From JBAOHV01 sp037045265 (GTDB lineage Bacteria > Actinomycetota > Acidimicrobiia > Acidimicrobiales > Microtrichaceae), in assembly GCA_037045265.1 (NCBI GenBank), contig JBAOHV010000035.1, positions 1 to 64,000 on the forward strand: DNA of 64,000 bases, read 5' to 3'. The first letter of the stretch is position 1. Each line of letters opens with the position of its first letter. The translations under genes were made by a program, and so were the position numbers. Shown in pieces: positions 46,271-55,759 of the stretch. The notes beneath the pieces were generated by a model. That model saw only the letters and a list, made by a program, of their open reading frames with translations, was not told the DNA's origin and did no database searches.

Positions 46271-49157
46271 TCAGTCGGCCAGATCCTCGATCGGCGGGCA
46301 GGCGCACACCAGGTTGCGGTCGCCGTAGCCCCCGTCGATCCGGCTCACCGGTGGCCAGTACTTGGACTCGCGTTGGTGCTTGGTGGGCCATCCGGCCAGA
46401 GACCGCGGGTAGGGGTGGTCCCAGGTGTCGCCACCGACCTCGTCTGCTGTGTGTGGGGCGTTGCACAGCGGGTTGTCGTCCGTCGGCCACAGCCCGTCAG
46501 ACACCGCTTGGATCTCTGCCGCGGATCGAGATCATCGCGTCGCAGAAGCGGTCCAGCTCGGCCAGGCTCTCGGATTCGGTCGGCTCGATCATCAGCGTGC
46601 CCGCGACCGGGAACGACATGGTCGGAGCGTGGAACCCGTAGTCGATGAGCCGCTTGGCGACGTCCTCGTTCGTCACGCCGGTGGCCTTCTCGAGAGGCCG
46701 TAGGTCGATGATGCACTCGTGGGCAACCAGTCCCGAACGACCCGTGTAGAGCACCGGGAAGTGCTCCGTGAGGCGCCGGGCGACGTAGTTGGCCGACAGG
46801 ACGGCCAGCTCGGTGGCCGCCCGGAGATCGTCGCCCATCATCGTGACGTACATCCACGAGATGGGCAGGATGCTCGCAGAACCGAACGGCGCGGCCGAGA
46901 CCGCCCCCGGCCCGGTCGAGGGACCGGCATCGGGGCGCAACGAGTGTCCGGGCAGGTAGGGGGCGAGATGTTCCCGGACCGCCACAGGTCCGACGCCGGG
47001 GCCTCCGCCTCCATGGGGTATGCAGAAGGTCTTGTGCAGGTTCAGGTGGCTGACGTCGGCGCCGAACGAGCCCGGTCGGGCGATGCCGACGAGTGCGTTC
47101 AGGTTGGCACCGTCGACGTACACCTGCCCGCCTGCCTCGTGGACGATGCGGCACAGATCGACGATCCCCTCCTCGAACACCCCGTGGGTCGAGGGATAGG
47201 TGACCATCACGGCGGCCAGGCGATCACGATGCTCGTCGGCCTTGGCCTCCAGATCCGCCATGTCAACGTTGCCGTCCTCATCGGTGGCGACGACGAGGAC
47301 ACGCATCCCGGCCATGACCGCGCTGGCGGCGTTGGTGCCGTGTGCAGACGCGGGGATCAGGCACACGTCACGCTGCACGTCACCGCGGGCATGGTGGTAC
47401 CCGCGGATGGCGAGGAGACCTGCAAGCTCGCCCTGGCTTCCTGCGTTGGGCTGCAGGGAGACCCGGTCGTAGCCGGTGATGGTGGCGAGCGCGTCCTCGA
47501 GCTCGCGGATCATCGTCAGGTAGCCCTCGGTCTGTGCCGCGGGGGCGAACGGGTGGATGTCGGCGAACTCCGGCCAGGTCACCGGGATCATCTCCGATGC
47601 AGCGTTCAGCTTCATGGTGCAGGAGCCGAGCGGGATCATCGTGCGGTCGAGCGCCAGGTCCTTGTCGGCCAGGCGACGCAGATAGCGCATCATCTCGGTC
47701 TCGGAGTGGTAGCGGTTGAAGCTCGGATGTTCCAGGAACGGCGTGCTACGAGCCAGCGCCGCTGGAAGCTCGCCGACCGAGTCGAGGTCCAGCTGCCCGG
47801 CGGCCACGGTCACGCCGAATGCCGCCAGAACCGCACGGACGGTTGCCTCGGTCGACGTCTCGTCGAGCGAGAACCCGACCGCGTCGGATGACACCCGCCG
47901 CAGATTCAGGCCGCGATCGAGCGCTGCAGTGAGCACGCGATCGGCTCCGCCTTCGACCCGAACGGTGACCGTGTCGAACACCGTCTCGGTCTGCACGTCC
48001 AGGCCGGCGTCGGCGAGAGCCGAAGCCGCTGCGACCGCCAGGGACCGTGTGCGCCTGGCGATGCGGGTGAGCCCCGCTGGGCCGTGGTAGGCAGCGAATG
48101 CGCCGGCCATCACAGCCAGCAGAACCTGAGCGGTGCAGATGTTCGACGTGGCCTTCTCACGCCGGATGTGCTGCTCGCGGGTCTGCAGGGCGAGGCGCAG
48201 TGCGCGTCGGTCGTGCGCGTCCACGGAGACGCCGACGAGGCGGCCCGGCAGCGACCGACGTGCAGCGTCTCGCACCGCCATGAATCCCGCGTGTGGTCCG
48301 CCGAAGCCGAGCGGCACGCCGAAGCGCTGTGCCGAGCCGACGACGACGTCGGCACCCCATTCGCCGGGCGGGGTCAGCAGCGTGAGGGCGAGCAGGTCGG
48401 TGGTCACACAGACGACAGCCCCACCCTGGTGCGCACGTTCGGTCAGCGAGCGGAGATCGCGGACCTCGCCGCTGCTCCCGGGATAGGCGAGCAGGACGCC
48501 GAACGGCTCGTGGGAGTCCAGGTCGACGAGCGGGTCGCCGACGACGAGCTTCAGGCCGAGCGGCTCGGCTCGTGTCTGGACGACCTCGATCACCTGGGGG
48601 TGACAGTCGGCGTCGACGAAGAATGTCTCACCGGCGACCTTCGACTGGCGTCGGGCCAGGGTCATCGCCTCAGCCGCGGCTGTCGCCTCGTCGAGCATCG
48701 AGGCGTTTGCGATGTCCATGCCCGTCAGGTCGGTGACGACCGTCTGGAAGTTCAACAGGGCTTCGAGCCTGCCTTGGGAGATCTCGGGCTGGTAGGGCGT
48801 GTAGGCCGTGTACCAGGCAGGGTTCTCGAGCACGTTGCGGGCGATGACGCCAGGAGTGTGGGTGCCGTAGTAGCCGGTGCCGATCAGCGACGTGACGACC
48901 TGGTTCCGCGAAGCGATGGCGGCGAGCGCAGCGAGTGCTTCGTGCTCGCCCGGCACACGCTTCAGGCCCAAGGGCTCGGTGATGCGGATCGAGCCGGGGA
49001 CCGCTTCGGCCATCAGCTCCGTGAGTGAGGACAGTCCGAGGGTCTCGAGCATCAGACGGACGTCGCCCGACGTCGGTCCGAGGTGACGCGGTGCGAACTC
49101 CTCGGCGGGCAGTCCGCTCTGTGGAGCTGGGTCCGGGGTGATGGGATCGTGGGACAT
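46271..49157 (-). CDS. gcvP: Glycine dehydrogenase (P protein, one indel)
   Basis: PLP-dependent decarboxylase of the glycine cleavage system. About 962 residues with both homologous halves. The N half has FAPRHLGPTSGDVRLMLETL, GTGYYGTHTPGVIARNVLEN and AYTPYQPEISQGRLEAL. The C half has LGSCTMKLNAASEMIPVTWP, SLQPNAGSQGELAGLLAIRG and the PLP Lys in HLNLHKTFCIPHGGGGPG. An extra G near 46,521 shifts the last 80 residues (AEIQAVSDGLWPTDDNPLCN follows). ATG 49157 is preceded by a tandem glycine riboswitch. Confidence 0.96.
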
Positions 49158-49202
49158 TCGGGTACTCCACTGGTCAACGGCGCTGGCTGGGATCGGTGCC
49201 CC

Positions 49203-49385
49203 CCTCTGTCGCCGTACCTGAGAGCTTCACACCGGTGTGGCGGTGCTTTCCCCGTCGGTGAGCGGGACATCCCGCTGCTTTCCAGAGTTGCCTTACCCGA
49301 CCGGTGCTTGTGCCTGAGAGATTCCGGGGCGGTTGCTCCTTCGGCGTCCGCCGGCGTGTGCGACGGAGCTCTCCCGGACGGGTTC
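49203..49385 (-). promoter_or_regulatory. Tandem glycine riboswitch upstream of gcvP
   Basis: On the minus strand two glycine aptamers follow each other. Aptamer I (about 49385-49280) has GGGAGAGC, GCCGAAGGAGCAA, AATCTCTCAGGCA and CAACTCTGGAAAGC. Aptamer II (about 49280-49203) has CGACGGGGAAAGCACC, AAGCTCTCAGGTA and GACAGAGGGG. These are the conserved core blocks of the class. The gcvP start is 46 nt further on. No T-rich terminator lies between aptamer II and the start codon, so control may act on translation; an on-switch at high glycine is inferred from the family. Confidence 0.93.
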
Positions 49386-49405
49386 CAGCTTCAGTTGTGC
49401 CCTCG

Positions 49406-49411
49406 ACGCTA
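49406..49411 (-). promoter_or_regulatory. -10 box of the gcvP riboswitch transcript (TAGCGT)
   Basis: TANNNT box about 20 nt upstream of the first aptamer stem on the minus strand. Confidence 0.45.
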
Positions 49412-49432
49412 GCGCCCGCAGGACATCCGTGC

Positions 49433-50557
49433 TCAAGCGAGCGGCCGGCCGAACGGCAGCTCGTCGACCCAGCCGGACAGGAACTCCTCGGCCATCACGC
49501 AGGATCCCATGTACGCGCCGTCGGCATGGGACAGGGCGGTTGCCGTCAGATCCGTCGTTGTCCGCTCGACCAGCGCCATGAGCTCGGCGATGTCCGCACT
49601 GGCTCCGGGGTTGAAGCTGTGGAGTGCACCGGAGGTGGTGAGGAAGTCGGCCAACACGATGGTTCCCGACCGCCCGGCGACGGCGAGGCCCTTTGCCGTC
49701 ACAGGGGCCACACCTATCGGCGCGACGACCTTGGCCCCCAACGTCTCTGCGACCAGGTGGTCGATCAGGCCAAGCTTGGACCCGCAGAAGATCACGTCGG
49801 ACGGGGTGCTCATGACGTCGTGAGGGGGTGACTCGCTTCCGTGTGCTGCCGGCAGCGAGTCGCCGTGCTCCCGCCAGCTCGCTGCCGTCGCGGCGGGGTC
49901 GAGTCCCGACTGATCGACGAGGGTTCCCGTGGATGTGCCGACGGCGATCAGAATCGCTCCGGCTTCGGATACCAGGTCGATCAGGTCCGCACCCAGCGCC
50001 GACGCTGCCGGGCCGGCACCTTCGATCGCCACCTTGGCGCCGGTCAGGCCGTCGAGAGCAGTGGCGGCCGCGACCGTGGCGGACTTCGCATTCAGTGCGT
50101 CGGCCACCGTTGCGTGCCCGTACCGATCACCATGGGGTCCACTGCGTACGTCCACCTCGAACAGCGGGGCGAGGTCGACCGCAGAGATCCCCTTGCCGGC
50201 GTCGAGCGACAGCTCACCCGCTACCACCCTCGGCTTCACCTCGTCGATGAAGGCATCGATCCCTCGGTGGCGGTGCGCTGGCTCGACGTTGAGGGCTGCG
50301 GACGCGCCGGACCGGGCGACTCGGAGCAACGCCCACGCGTACGTGCGCGAGCGTGCCATGGTCCAGGCGCCATCCAACAGGATCTTCTTCGCGCAGCGGA
50401 CCTGTCCGTCGGCCGATTCGGCACCGGCCACGTCCACGATCACGAATCCGCTTGCCCCGCTGTCCTCAGGCCCTGTGAACTTCTGGATCGGCACCGGCGC
50501 AGTCTTGTCGACCGGACGGCGAAGTGCAGGTCTTTCGCTGCCGACGGTCTGGCGCAA
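49433..50557 (-). CDS. Glu/Leu/Phe/Val dehydrogenase-like protein with degenerate active site
   Basis: 374 residues. The C-terminal half has the Rossmann fold expected for amino-acid dehydrogenases: GLTGAKVAIEGAGPAASALG then AGAILIAVGTSTGTLVDQSG, and a later SDVIFCGSK. The N-terminal half aligns in layout with the substrate domain of these enzymes, but the Gly-rich catalytic-Lys loop (GGGKG) is only partly kept as LDAGKGISAVD. The start is uncertain: the frame opens with TTG at 50557 (MRQTVGSERPAL), right after a terminator-like hairpin. It lies upstream of the glycine riboswitch on the same strand. Whether it is active is open. Confidence 0.6.
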   Translation of the reverse strand: MRQTVGSERPALRRPVDKTAPVPIQKFTGPEDSGASGFVIVDVAGAESADGQVRCAKKILLDGAWTMARSRTYAWALLRVARSGASAALNVEPAHRHRGIDAFIDEVKPRVVAGELSLDAGKGISAVDLAPLFEVDVRSGPHGDRYGHATVADALNAKSATVAAATALDGLTGAKVAIEGAGPAASALGADLIDLVSEAGAILIAVGTSTGTLVDQSGLDPAATAASWREHGDSLPAAHGSESPPHDVMSTPSDVIFCGSKLGLIDHLVAETLGAKVVAPIGVAPVTAKGLAVAGRSGTIVLADFLTTSGALHSFNPGASADIAELMALVERTTTDLTATALSHADGAYMGSCVMAEEFLSGWVDELPFGRPLA

Positions 50558-50566
50558 AAAGGCCGG

Positions 50567-50608
50567 AGGCCGTGTGGACGAAACCCCCCGAATCCGTCCA
50601 CACGGCCT
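50567..50608 (-). terminator. Strong hairpin with T5, probable terminator
   Basis: 14-bp perfect arms (AGGCCGTGTGGACG at 50567-50580 and its complement at 50595-50608) with a 14-nt loop. On the minus strand it is followed by a short GGCC-TCC-GGCC stem and TTTTT. It lies between the Dabb gene and the dehydrogenase-like gene and may terminate the former or attenuate the latter. Confidence 0.65.
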
Positions 50609-50722
50609 ACCCGGTCACCGGGAGAACGTGCTCGTTTCTCGACCGGACCGACCGAAGTCGGTGCAGCGAAGATAGAACAACCACGTGACTGCTGTCACGC
50701 GAAAAGTTGTCTGTTTCAGCGG

Positions 50723-51025
50723 TCAAGAGGCGGTGTCATCGAACTGCGACGCTGATCGCGATGCCAACCGAGGCAGGATCTGCTCCGCGATGATCCTGCG
50801 GTGCACCGGATCGTCGCGGTATTCCAGGTAGGCGTCCACGTCGTCGAAGGCGGCGAGGACGGCCAGATGAGCATTGCCTGCAGCCAGGCCCATGTCGCTG
50901 CCGACCTCGTAGCTGCGGAGCCCGGGGAGCCTGTTCGGCAGATCCCGCAACCCCGCGGCTATGCCGTCGACGTGCTCCTTCGGCGTTCCGGGCAGGAACT
51001 CCAGCAACACCACGTGGCGGATCAT
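50723..51025 (-). CDS. Dabb (stress-responsive A/B barrel) domain protein
   Basis: 100 residues starting MIRHVVLLEFLPGTPKEHVD, with the typical Dabb layout: HVVLLxF, then LPGLRSYEVGSDMG, AHLAVLAAFDDVDAYLEYRD and DPVHRRIIAEQILPRL. Small dimeric barrels of this kind occur in many pathways and the specific role is unknown. ATG 51025 starts the conserved strand directly. A terminator-like hairpin follows at 50,567. Confidence 0.85.
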   Translation of the reverse strand: MIRHVVLLEFLPGTPKEHVDGIAAGLRDLPNRLPGLRSYEVGSDMGLAAGNAHLAVLAAFDDVDAYLEYRDDPVHRRIIAEQILPRLASRSASQFDDTAS

Positions 51026-51269
51026 GGTGACGAGGGTATCGGCGTGGGCACCCGAGCAGGCTGTTGCCGAAAAGTCCTCGGGGGCCCCGCCTTGCGGGAC
51101 CCCCGAGTACTTCACCTGACACCCGAGACCGAAGCACCTGGGACCTGAGCGAGCGGTGAGGTTGCGGCAGCTGCGTGGGGGATGCGGACTCCTACGCTGC
51201 GCTGTCAGGAGTACTGACGACGCCGAGACGCAGAAGTCGCGGACGCTCCGGAGAAATCTCCAGCCATGA

Positions 51270-51994
51270 TCATCGCCGCGGGGGCGCAGCGATGGTGACC
51301 GGGCCGTGGAGGAGCCGCGAGTGCGACAGCAGGACCCTGGTTCCGTCGTCTCGTTCGATCTCGACGGTCGCCGGGTGCAGCGCCAGGATCTGTCCGCTCT
51401 CACCGTCGCAGGTGAGCGTCTGGCCGGGCTCGAGCTGGTGGCGCAGCGCGTGGCCGGCGGCGATCTGCGAAGCGACCTCTCTGGCTCCGAAGGCGGTCAA
51501 CAACGCCATGGTGAACGCCGGAGCCCCGACTGCCACGGCCAGCAGGACCACGAGCACCGACGGGTCGACCCCCAGCTCGGTGAGGGCGACCACCACAGCG
51601 AAGGCCATGATCACCGTCCGCAGCAGCCGCTCCAGGGCGATCTGTCTCACACCGGTTGCCTTGCGCGTGGACTGGCCGACCATCGCCGACACAGCGATCG
51701 ACACCGCGTACCCGCCGATGAGCAGCAGGAAGGCGACGAGCAGATGGGCGATGTTGTCGCTCAGCCTGCCTCCGAGGTCGTCAAGCACGCTCGAGTCGAT
51801 GAGTGCGGTGGCGATCAGGAGCCCGACGGCAGTCGACGTCCAGAACACGAACGTGCCCACGGCGGCAGCTGCTGCGCCCGGACCGTCGCCGCGACACGCG
51901 CCATGGCGCCGCGAACGAGCCGACCGGCGATCTCGCCGAACAAGAGACCGCTGCCGAACGCAACCGCAGCCCAGATCCATTCGCTGTGTTCCAT
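51270..51994 (-). CDS. MscS-like mechanosensitive channel (one indel)
   Basis: About 241 residues. The N-terminal helix is MEHSEWIWAAVAFGSGLLFG; after a missing base near 51,870 come helices VGTFVFWTSTAVGLLIATAL, AHLLVAFLLLIGGYAVSIAV and VIMAFAVVVALTELGVDPSV. Then the pore-lining segment (LLAVAVGAPAFTMALLTAFG) and a small beta domain with RDDGTRVLLSHSRLLHG follow, as in minimal MscS proteins. It is the last gene of an apparent three-gene operon with an ECF sigma factor. ATG 51994 has GAAGGAAG upstream. Confidence 0.82.
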
Positions 51995-51996
51995 GG

Positions 51997-52269
51997 TCAA
52001 CTTCCTTCGTCACCACGATCGGCACGATCGATGTCATCTGTGAGGAGCAGGCGCAGAGTCCGCCACCCGACGCCCAAGAGGTCGGCCGCCGCGACGGTCG
52101 GATTGTGGGCGCGGAGGCTGCGGTCGACGTCCGCGGCGGTACGTTGGCTGACGGTCTCACCTGGGTCGAGCAGCTCACGCAGGCGCCCGGTCAGCACGGG
52201 GTCCGACTCGGCGAGAGCGAGCTCGAGCGCGCGCTCGTCGGTGTCTGGATCTTCGCGTGGGTCGGTCAT
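51997..52269 (-). CDS. Small acidic protein between ECF sigma factor and MscS-like gene
   Basis: 90 residues, rich in Asp, Glu and Arg, beginning MTDPREDPDTDERALELALA and containing TAADVDRSLRAHNPTVAAAD and LLGVGWRTLRLLLTD. It overlaps the sigma factor stop by 2 bp (ATGA) and is followed by the MscS-like gene after 2 bp. The position is typical for an anti-sigma factor, but I see no transmembrane helix or zinc (HxxxCxxC) motif, so that role is only a guess. Confidence 0.75.
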   Translation of the reverse strand: MTDPREDPDTDERALELALAESDPVLTGRLRELLDPGETVSQRTAADVDRSLRAHNPTVAAADLLGVGWRTLRLLLTDDIDRADRGDEGS

Positions 52270-52820
52270 GGGTCCTCCTCGCTGCGGACTGCCGCCTGGA
52301 GCGCCCTGCGGGCGCGCAGCAATCGGGTCTTGACCAGCGCGGTCGAGATGTCCAGGGTGTCGGCGATCTCCTGGTAGGAGAGGCCTTCGATCTCGCGAAG
52401 GACCACGATCGATCTGCTCAGCTGATCCAGCTCACCCAGGGCGTCACGAAGTGTCTCCAGGTCGGACCGGCCTGCCGCCCTGACCGCAGGGTCACCGGTG
52501 TCGGAGGCGGTCTGGTCGTCGGGCAGGTCCTCGGGTGCAACTGCGCGGTCCCTGCGCCTTCGCAGGGCATCGATCGCTGTGTTGTGCGCGATGCGCAGCA
52601 CCCACGTGCGCGTGGAGGAGTCGCCGCGGAACTCCGCCAGGCCTCGCCACGCCTTGATCATCGTCTCCTGCACGACGTCCTCGGCCAGGCCCGGGTCGTG
52701 CAGGATCCCGTACGCGAGCTGATGGACCGCCGCCGCGTGCTCGTCGATGAGCTGGCGGAGCTGGCGGTCGAGCTCGGGGCCCTTCGGCCCGATCGATCGG
52801 CCTCGGTGGATCGGTAACAC
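52266..52820 (-). CDS. ECF-type RNA polymerase sigma factor
   Basis: 184 residues. Region 2 is LAYGILHDPGLAEDVVQETM and IKAWRGLAEFRG, with STRTWVLRIAHNTAIDALRR as the DNA-melting part. A linker with several Asp/Gly leads to region 4: LDQLSRSIVVLREIEGLSYQ and EIADTLDISTALVKTRLLRA. There is no N-terminal region 1. GTG 52820 is the likely start (VLPIHRGRSIG); ATG choices upstream are not supported. The operon includes a small acidic protein and an MscS-like channel, suggesting a membrane or osmotic stress response. Confidence 0.9.
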   Translation of the reverse strand: MLPIHRGRSIGPKGPELDRQLRQLIDEHAAAVHQLAYGILHDPGLAEDVVQETMIKAWRGLAEFRGDSSTRTWVLRIAHNTAIDALRRRRDRAVAPEDLPDDQTASDTGDPAVRAAGRSDLETLRDALGELDQLSRSIVVLREIEGLSYQEIADTLDISTALVKTRLLRARRALQAAVRSEEDP

Positions 52821-52926
52821 GACCAACCCAGTGTGGGGGTGTCCTGCGGAAAGCGGCGCGGAGTCGGCCCAGCCGGATCCCGACCGTTGGTTTGCCAGGG
52901 CCCCGCGCCGCCGCGAGAGTTGCAGA

Positions 52927-54436
52927 ATGCGTGACCAGGATCTCGGACCCGGTGTGATCGTGGCACTGCACGGCCACGGCGATGAGCCCGACTCTGCCCG
53001 GTCCTGGGCCGCGCGGGTCTCTCCAGCCGGGTGGGAGGTCGTGGCGCCCGCGGCGCCGCTCGACGCCGACGGCGTGGCGAGCTGGTTCTCGAGCGGTTCG
53101 CGGGGAGCGGACCAAGCGCAGCTCAGTGCCGCAGTCGACGCGGTGAGAGAGATCGCCACTCGGGTACGAGCTGCAGGTCGGCCGCTCGTCGTGGTGGGCT
53201 TCTCCCAGGGTGGAGCGGTGGCGCTGGAGGTTGCCCGCGCGGGGCGTGGCGGTTGAGGCTGTCGTGGCCATCTGCGGATTCATGGCCGAGAGCGATCATC
53301 TCGGCGCTGAACGCGAGATCGCACCCCGGTCGCCGGTCCTGGTGCTCGGCGGCGAACGCGATGACCACGTGCCCGCGTTCATGTCCTCCGATGCTGCAGC
53401 GGTCCTGGCCGGGCACGGCGCAGACGTGGAGCTCGACCTGTTGGACATGGGCCACGAGGTCGGCGAGCCGGCCACGAGCGCAGTGTTGGACTGGCTGGTG
53501 CGCAAGCTCGCTGCGGGCCCGCGCATCTCGCTGGGACTGCCGGTTGAGCGAGTGGACAGCGGTACGGAGCTGGTGTCAGGGCCTGCCATCGCCGAGCTGG
53601 CGGCGTCTTACGAGAGGCTCGGCTTCCACGCCGCCTACGTCACGGACCACCCGGCGCCCGATGATCGCTGGCTGGCAGGAGGTGGGCACCACGCACTCGA
53701 GCCGACGGTCGCCCTGGCAGTCGCCGCCGCTGCGACACATCGACTGCTGCTGCACACCAACGTCTACGTGCTCGGATACCGGAACCCGTTCCTGGCGGCC
53801 AAGGCGCTGGCCAGCCTCGACGTGCTCAGCGGTGGCCGGCTCGTCGTGGGAGTGGCGGCGGGCTACCTGCGCCCGGAGTTCGAGGCCCTTGGCGCCGACT
53901 TCGACGAACGCGGCCGCGGCCTCGACGAGGCTCTCGAACTGCTGCCACGTGTCTGGGCCGAACACGGGGTATCGGCATCCGGGCCCGGTTATGCGGCGCG
54001 CTCGGTGACTGCGCTGCCGCATCCCGTGCAGCGCCCGCACCCGCCGATCTGGGTCGGTGGCAACAGCCTTTCCGCCATGCGCCGAGCGGTGCGCTACGCC
54101 CAGGGGTGGTCGCCCTTCCCCACACCCGATGGCGTCTCACGTGCCGTGCGCACAGCGTCGATCGGCGATGTCGACGAACTGGCCACCAGGCTGGTCCGGC
54201 TGGAGCAGCTTCGCGAGGAGGCCGGTCGCGTGGAGCGGCTGACGACCTGCTTCGTGCCGTTCTCGCTGCCTGGCTACCTGGCGGACCCGATCGGTGGACG
54301 TGCCCGCCTCTGTGAGGAGGTCTGCGCCCTCGGTGACCTGGGCGTCGACTGGGTTGCCCTCATGGTACCCGGCACGACCCGTTCTGAGGTGCTGGACAAC
54401 GCCGCCACGCTCGCCGACGATCTCGGCCTGCGCTGA
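52927..54436 (+). CDS. Fusion of serine hydrolase and LLM-type (F420-like) oxidoreductase (one indel)
   Basis: About 503 residues in two domains. The N-terminal alpha/beta hydrolase (phospholipase/carboxylesterase type) has VIVALHGHGDEPDSARSWAA, the nucleophile elbow VVVGFSQGGAVAL, VLVLGGERDDHVPAF (Asp) and MGHEVGE (His). An extra base near 53,242 interrupts it. The same open frame then runs through a linker into a luciferase-like monooxygenase domain (RISLGLPVERVDSG, YVTDHPAPDD, LLHTNVYVLGYRNPFLAAKA, GGRLVVGVAAGYLRPEFEA, HPPIWVGGNS), close to F420-dependent enzymes. No stop separates the two parts. ATG 52927 is the first good start. Confidence 0.85.
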
Positions 54437-54473
54437 ACCGCCCGCCTCGGACCTCTCAGTCCGATGTCGCGGC

Positions 54474-55097
54474 TCAGTCTGCTGGCGCCGCCCACTGGCT
54501 GAGCAGCTCATCCACGGTGCTCAGCGTCGCGATCATCGCGACGGTGTTGGAGATCACGTCGTCGCCGTAGGAGACAGGGACCCCGACCACAGCGTCGGTA
54601 GGCACGACGGCGCTGTATCCCAGGTCTGTGGCGCCCAGACACATGCCGGTGACGCCGACGTTGAGCGAGACGCCGATCGCCACGATCGTGCGTATGCCGA
54701 GCGAACGCAGGAGCGGATCCAGATCGGTGCCGGGGAACGGTGTGAGTCCGTGTCGTCGCCAGGAGATCAGATCGTTCGACGTGTCACCCAGCTCAGGGAT
54801 CAGCTCGACGGCGTCGGTCCCCTCGAGAATCTGCTCCGGTCGTCGTGCGAGGCCCGCGGTCAGCGGTGTGTTGAGCGGAGTGCCACGACGGTCAGCTGCC
54901 CACCGCACGCAGGCATGGAGCACAGGGACGCCGGCTCCACGGGCGCCTGCAACGAGACGCCCGCACGCGTCGATGGTGCCTCGCGAGGCAGCGGCGTCAC
55001 GCAACGCCGGCATGGTCGCCAGATCGCCGACCACGCCACGCTGGAGCTCCATCGTGACCACCGCGCAGTCCGACGAGGAGAGTCCTGGTGCAGCCAT
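54474..55097 (-). CDS. Isochorismatase-like protein lacking the catalytic Cys
   Basis: 207 residues with the cysteine-hydrolase fold. The first strand CAVVTMELQRGVVGD carries Glu where Asp of the DMQ motif sits. The second element, WRRHGLTPFPGTDLDPLLRS, has Arg in place of the catalytic Lys. The third, IVAIGVSLNVGVTGMCLGAT, has Gly at the Cys nucleophile position. All three catalytic residues are therefore changed, while the framework (GTDLDxxLRxxGI, PTDAVVGVP) is kept. It is probably non-hydrolytic, a form seen in other actinobacteria. Confidence 0.82.
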   Translation of the reverse strand: MAAPGLSSSDCAVVTMELQRGVVGDLATMPALRDAAASRGTIDACGRLVAGARGAGVPVLHACVRWAADRRGTPLNTPLTAGLARRPEQILEGTDAVELIPELGDTSNDLISWRRHGLTPFPGTDLDPLLRSLGIRTIVAIGVSLNVGVTGMCLGATDLGYSAVVPTDAVVGVPVSYGDDVISNTVAMIATLSTVDELLSQWAAPAD

Positions 55098-55130
55098 GGG
55101 TGGAGCGTACCGGTGGGCCAGACTCTGGCG

Positions 55131-55746
55131 ATGGAACCCGTCTCACTGGTCCTGGCTTCGTCGTCGCGCTGACCGGGCATCAATGCTCGACCAGGCCGGT
55201 TTCCAAGTGCTCGTGGACCCGCCGGATGTGGACGAGCGCGCGCTCGACACCCTGTTGGACGAGCTCGGTCCCGACGGCCTGGCGCTCGAGCTGGCACGGA
55301 GGAAGGCGTTCTCGGTGGCGTCGAGGCATCCCGGACATCTGGTGGTGGCGGGGGACCAGATCGGAACGGTCGACGTCGGATCGAAGAGGCATCTGTTGAC
55401 CAAGCAGGGGACCGTCCAGGGTGCGGTGGCCCAGCTGTGCACGATGGCTGGGACGACCCACGAACTGGTGAACGGACTGGTCGTGTTGGACACCCGCAGT
55501 GGGCGGGTCCACGAAGGTGTCGACCGCCAGCGCGTGACCATGCGAGCGTTCAGCACCGCCGAAGCCGAGCAGTACGTCGAGCGCTTCGAGCCGTTCGACA
55601 GCTCCGGCTCCTACCGGCTCGAGGACCAGGAGGCGATGGAGCCCCTGGCACCGTTCGTCACCGGTGTGGCGGGGGAGGACCCGAGCGGGGTTCTCGGACT
55701 GCCGCTGCCGCTGCTCGGGCGCCTTCTCGAGTCAGCGCGGAGCTGA
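55131..55746 (+). CDS. maf: Maf-like nucleotide pyrophosphatase (one indel)
   Basis: Hydrolyses non-canonical or specific nucleoside triphosphates. MEPVSLVLASSSR starts the protein, then after an extra base near 55,171 RADRASMLDQAGFQVLVDPP follows. The segment HLVVAGDQIGTVDVGSKRHL and LVVLDTRSG, with FDSSGSYRLEDQEAM, match the YceF-like group rather than classical Maf. About 205 residues. ATG 55131 gives the conserved LASSS loop. Confidence 0.87.
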
Positions 55747-55759
55747 TGCTCGCGGCGGA

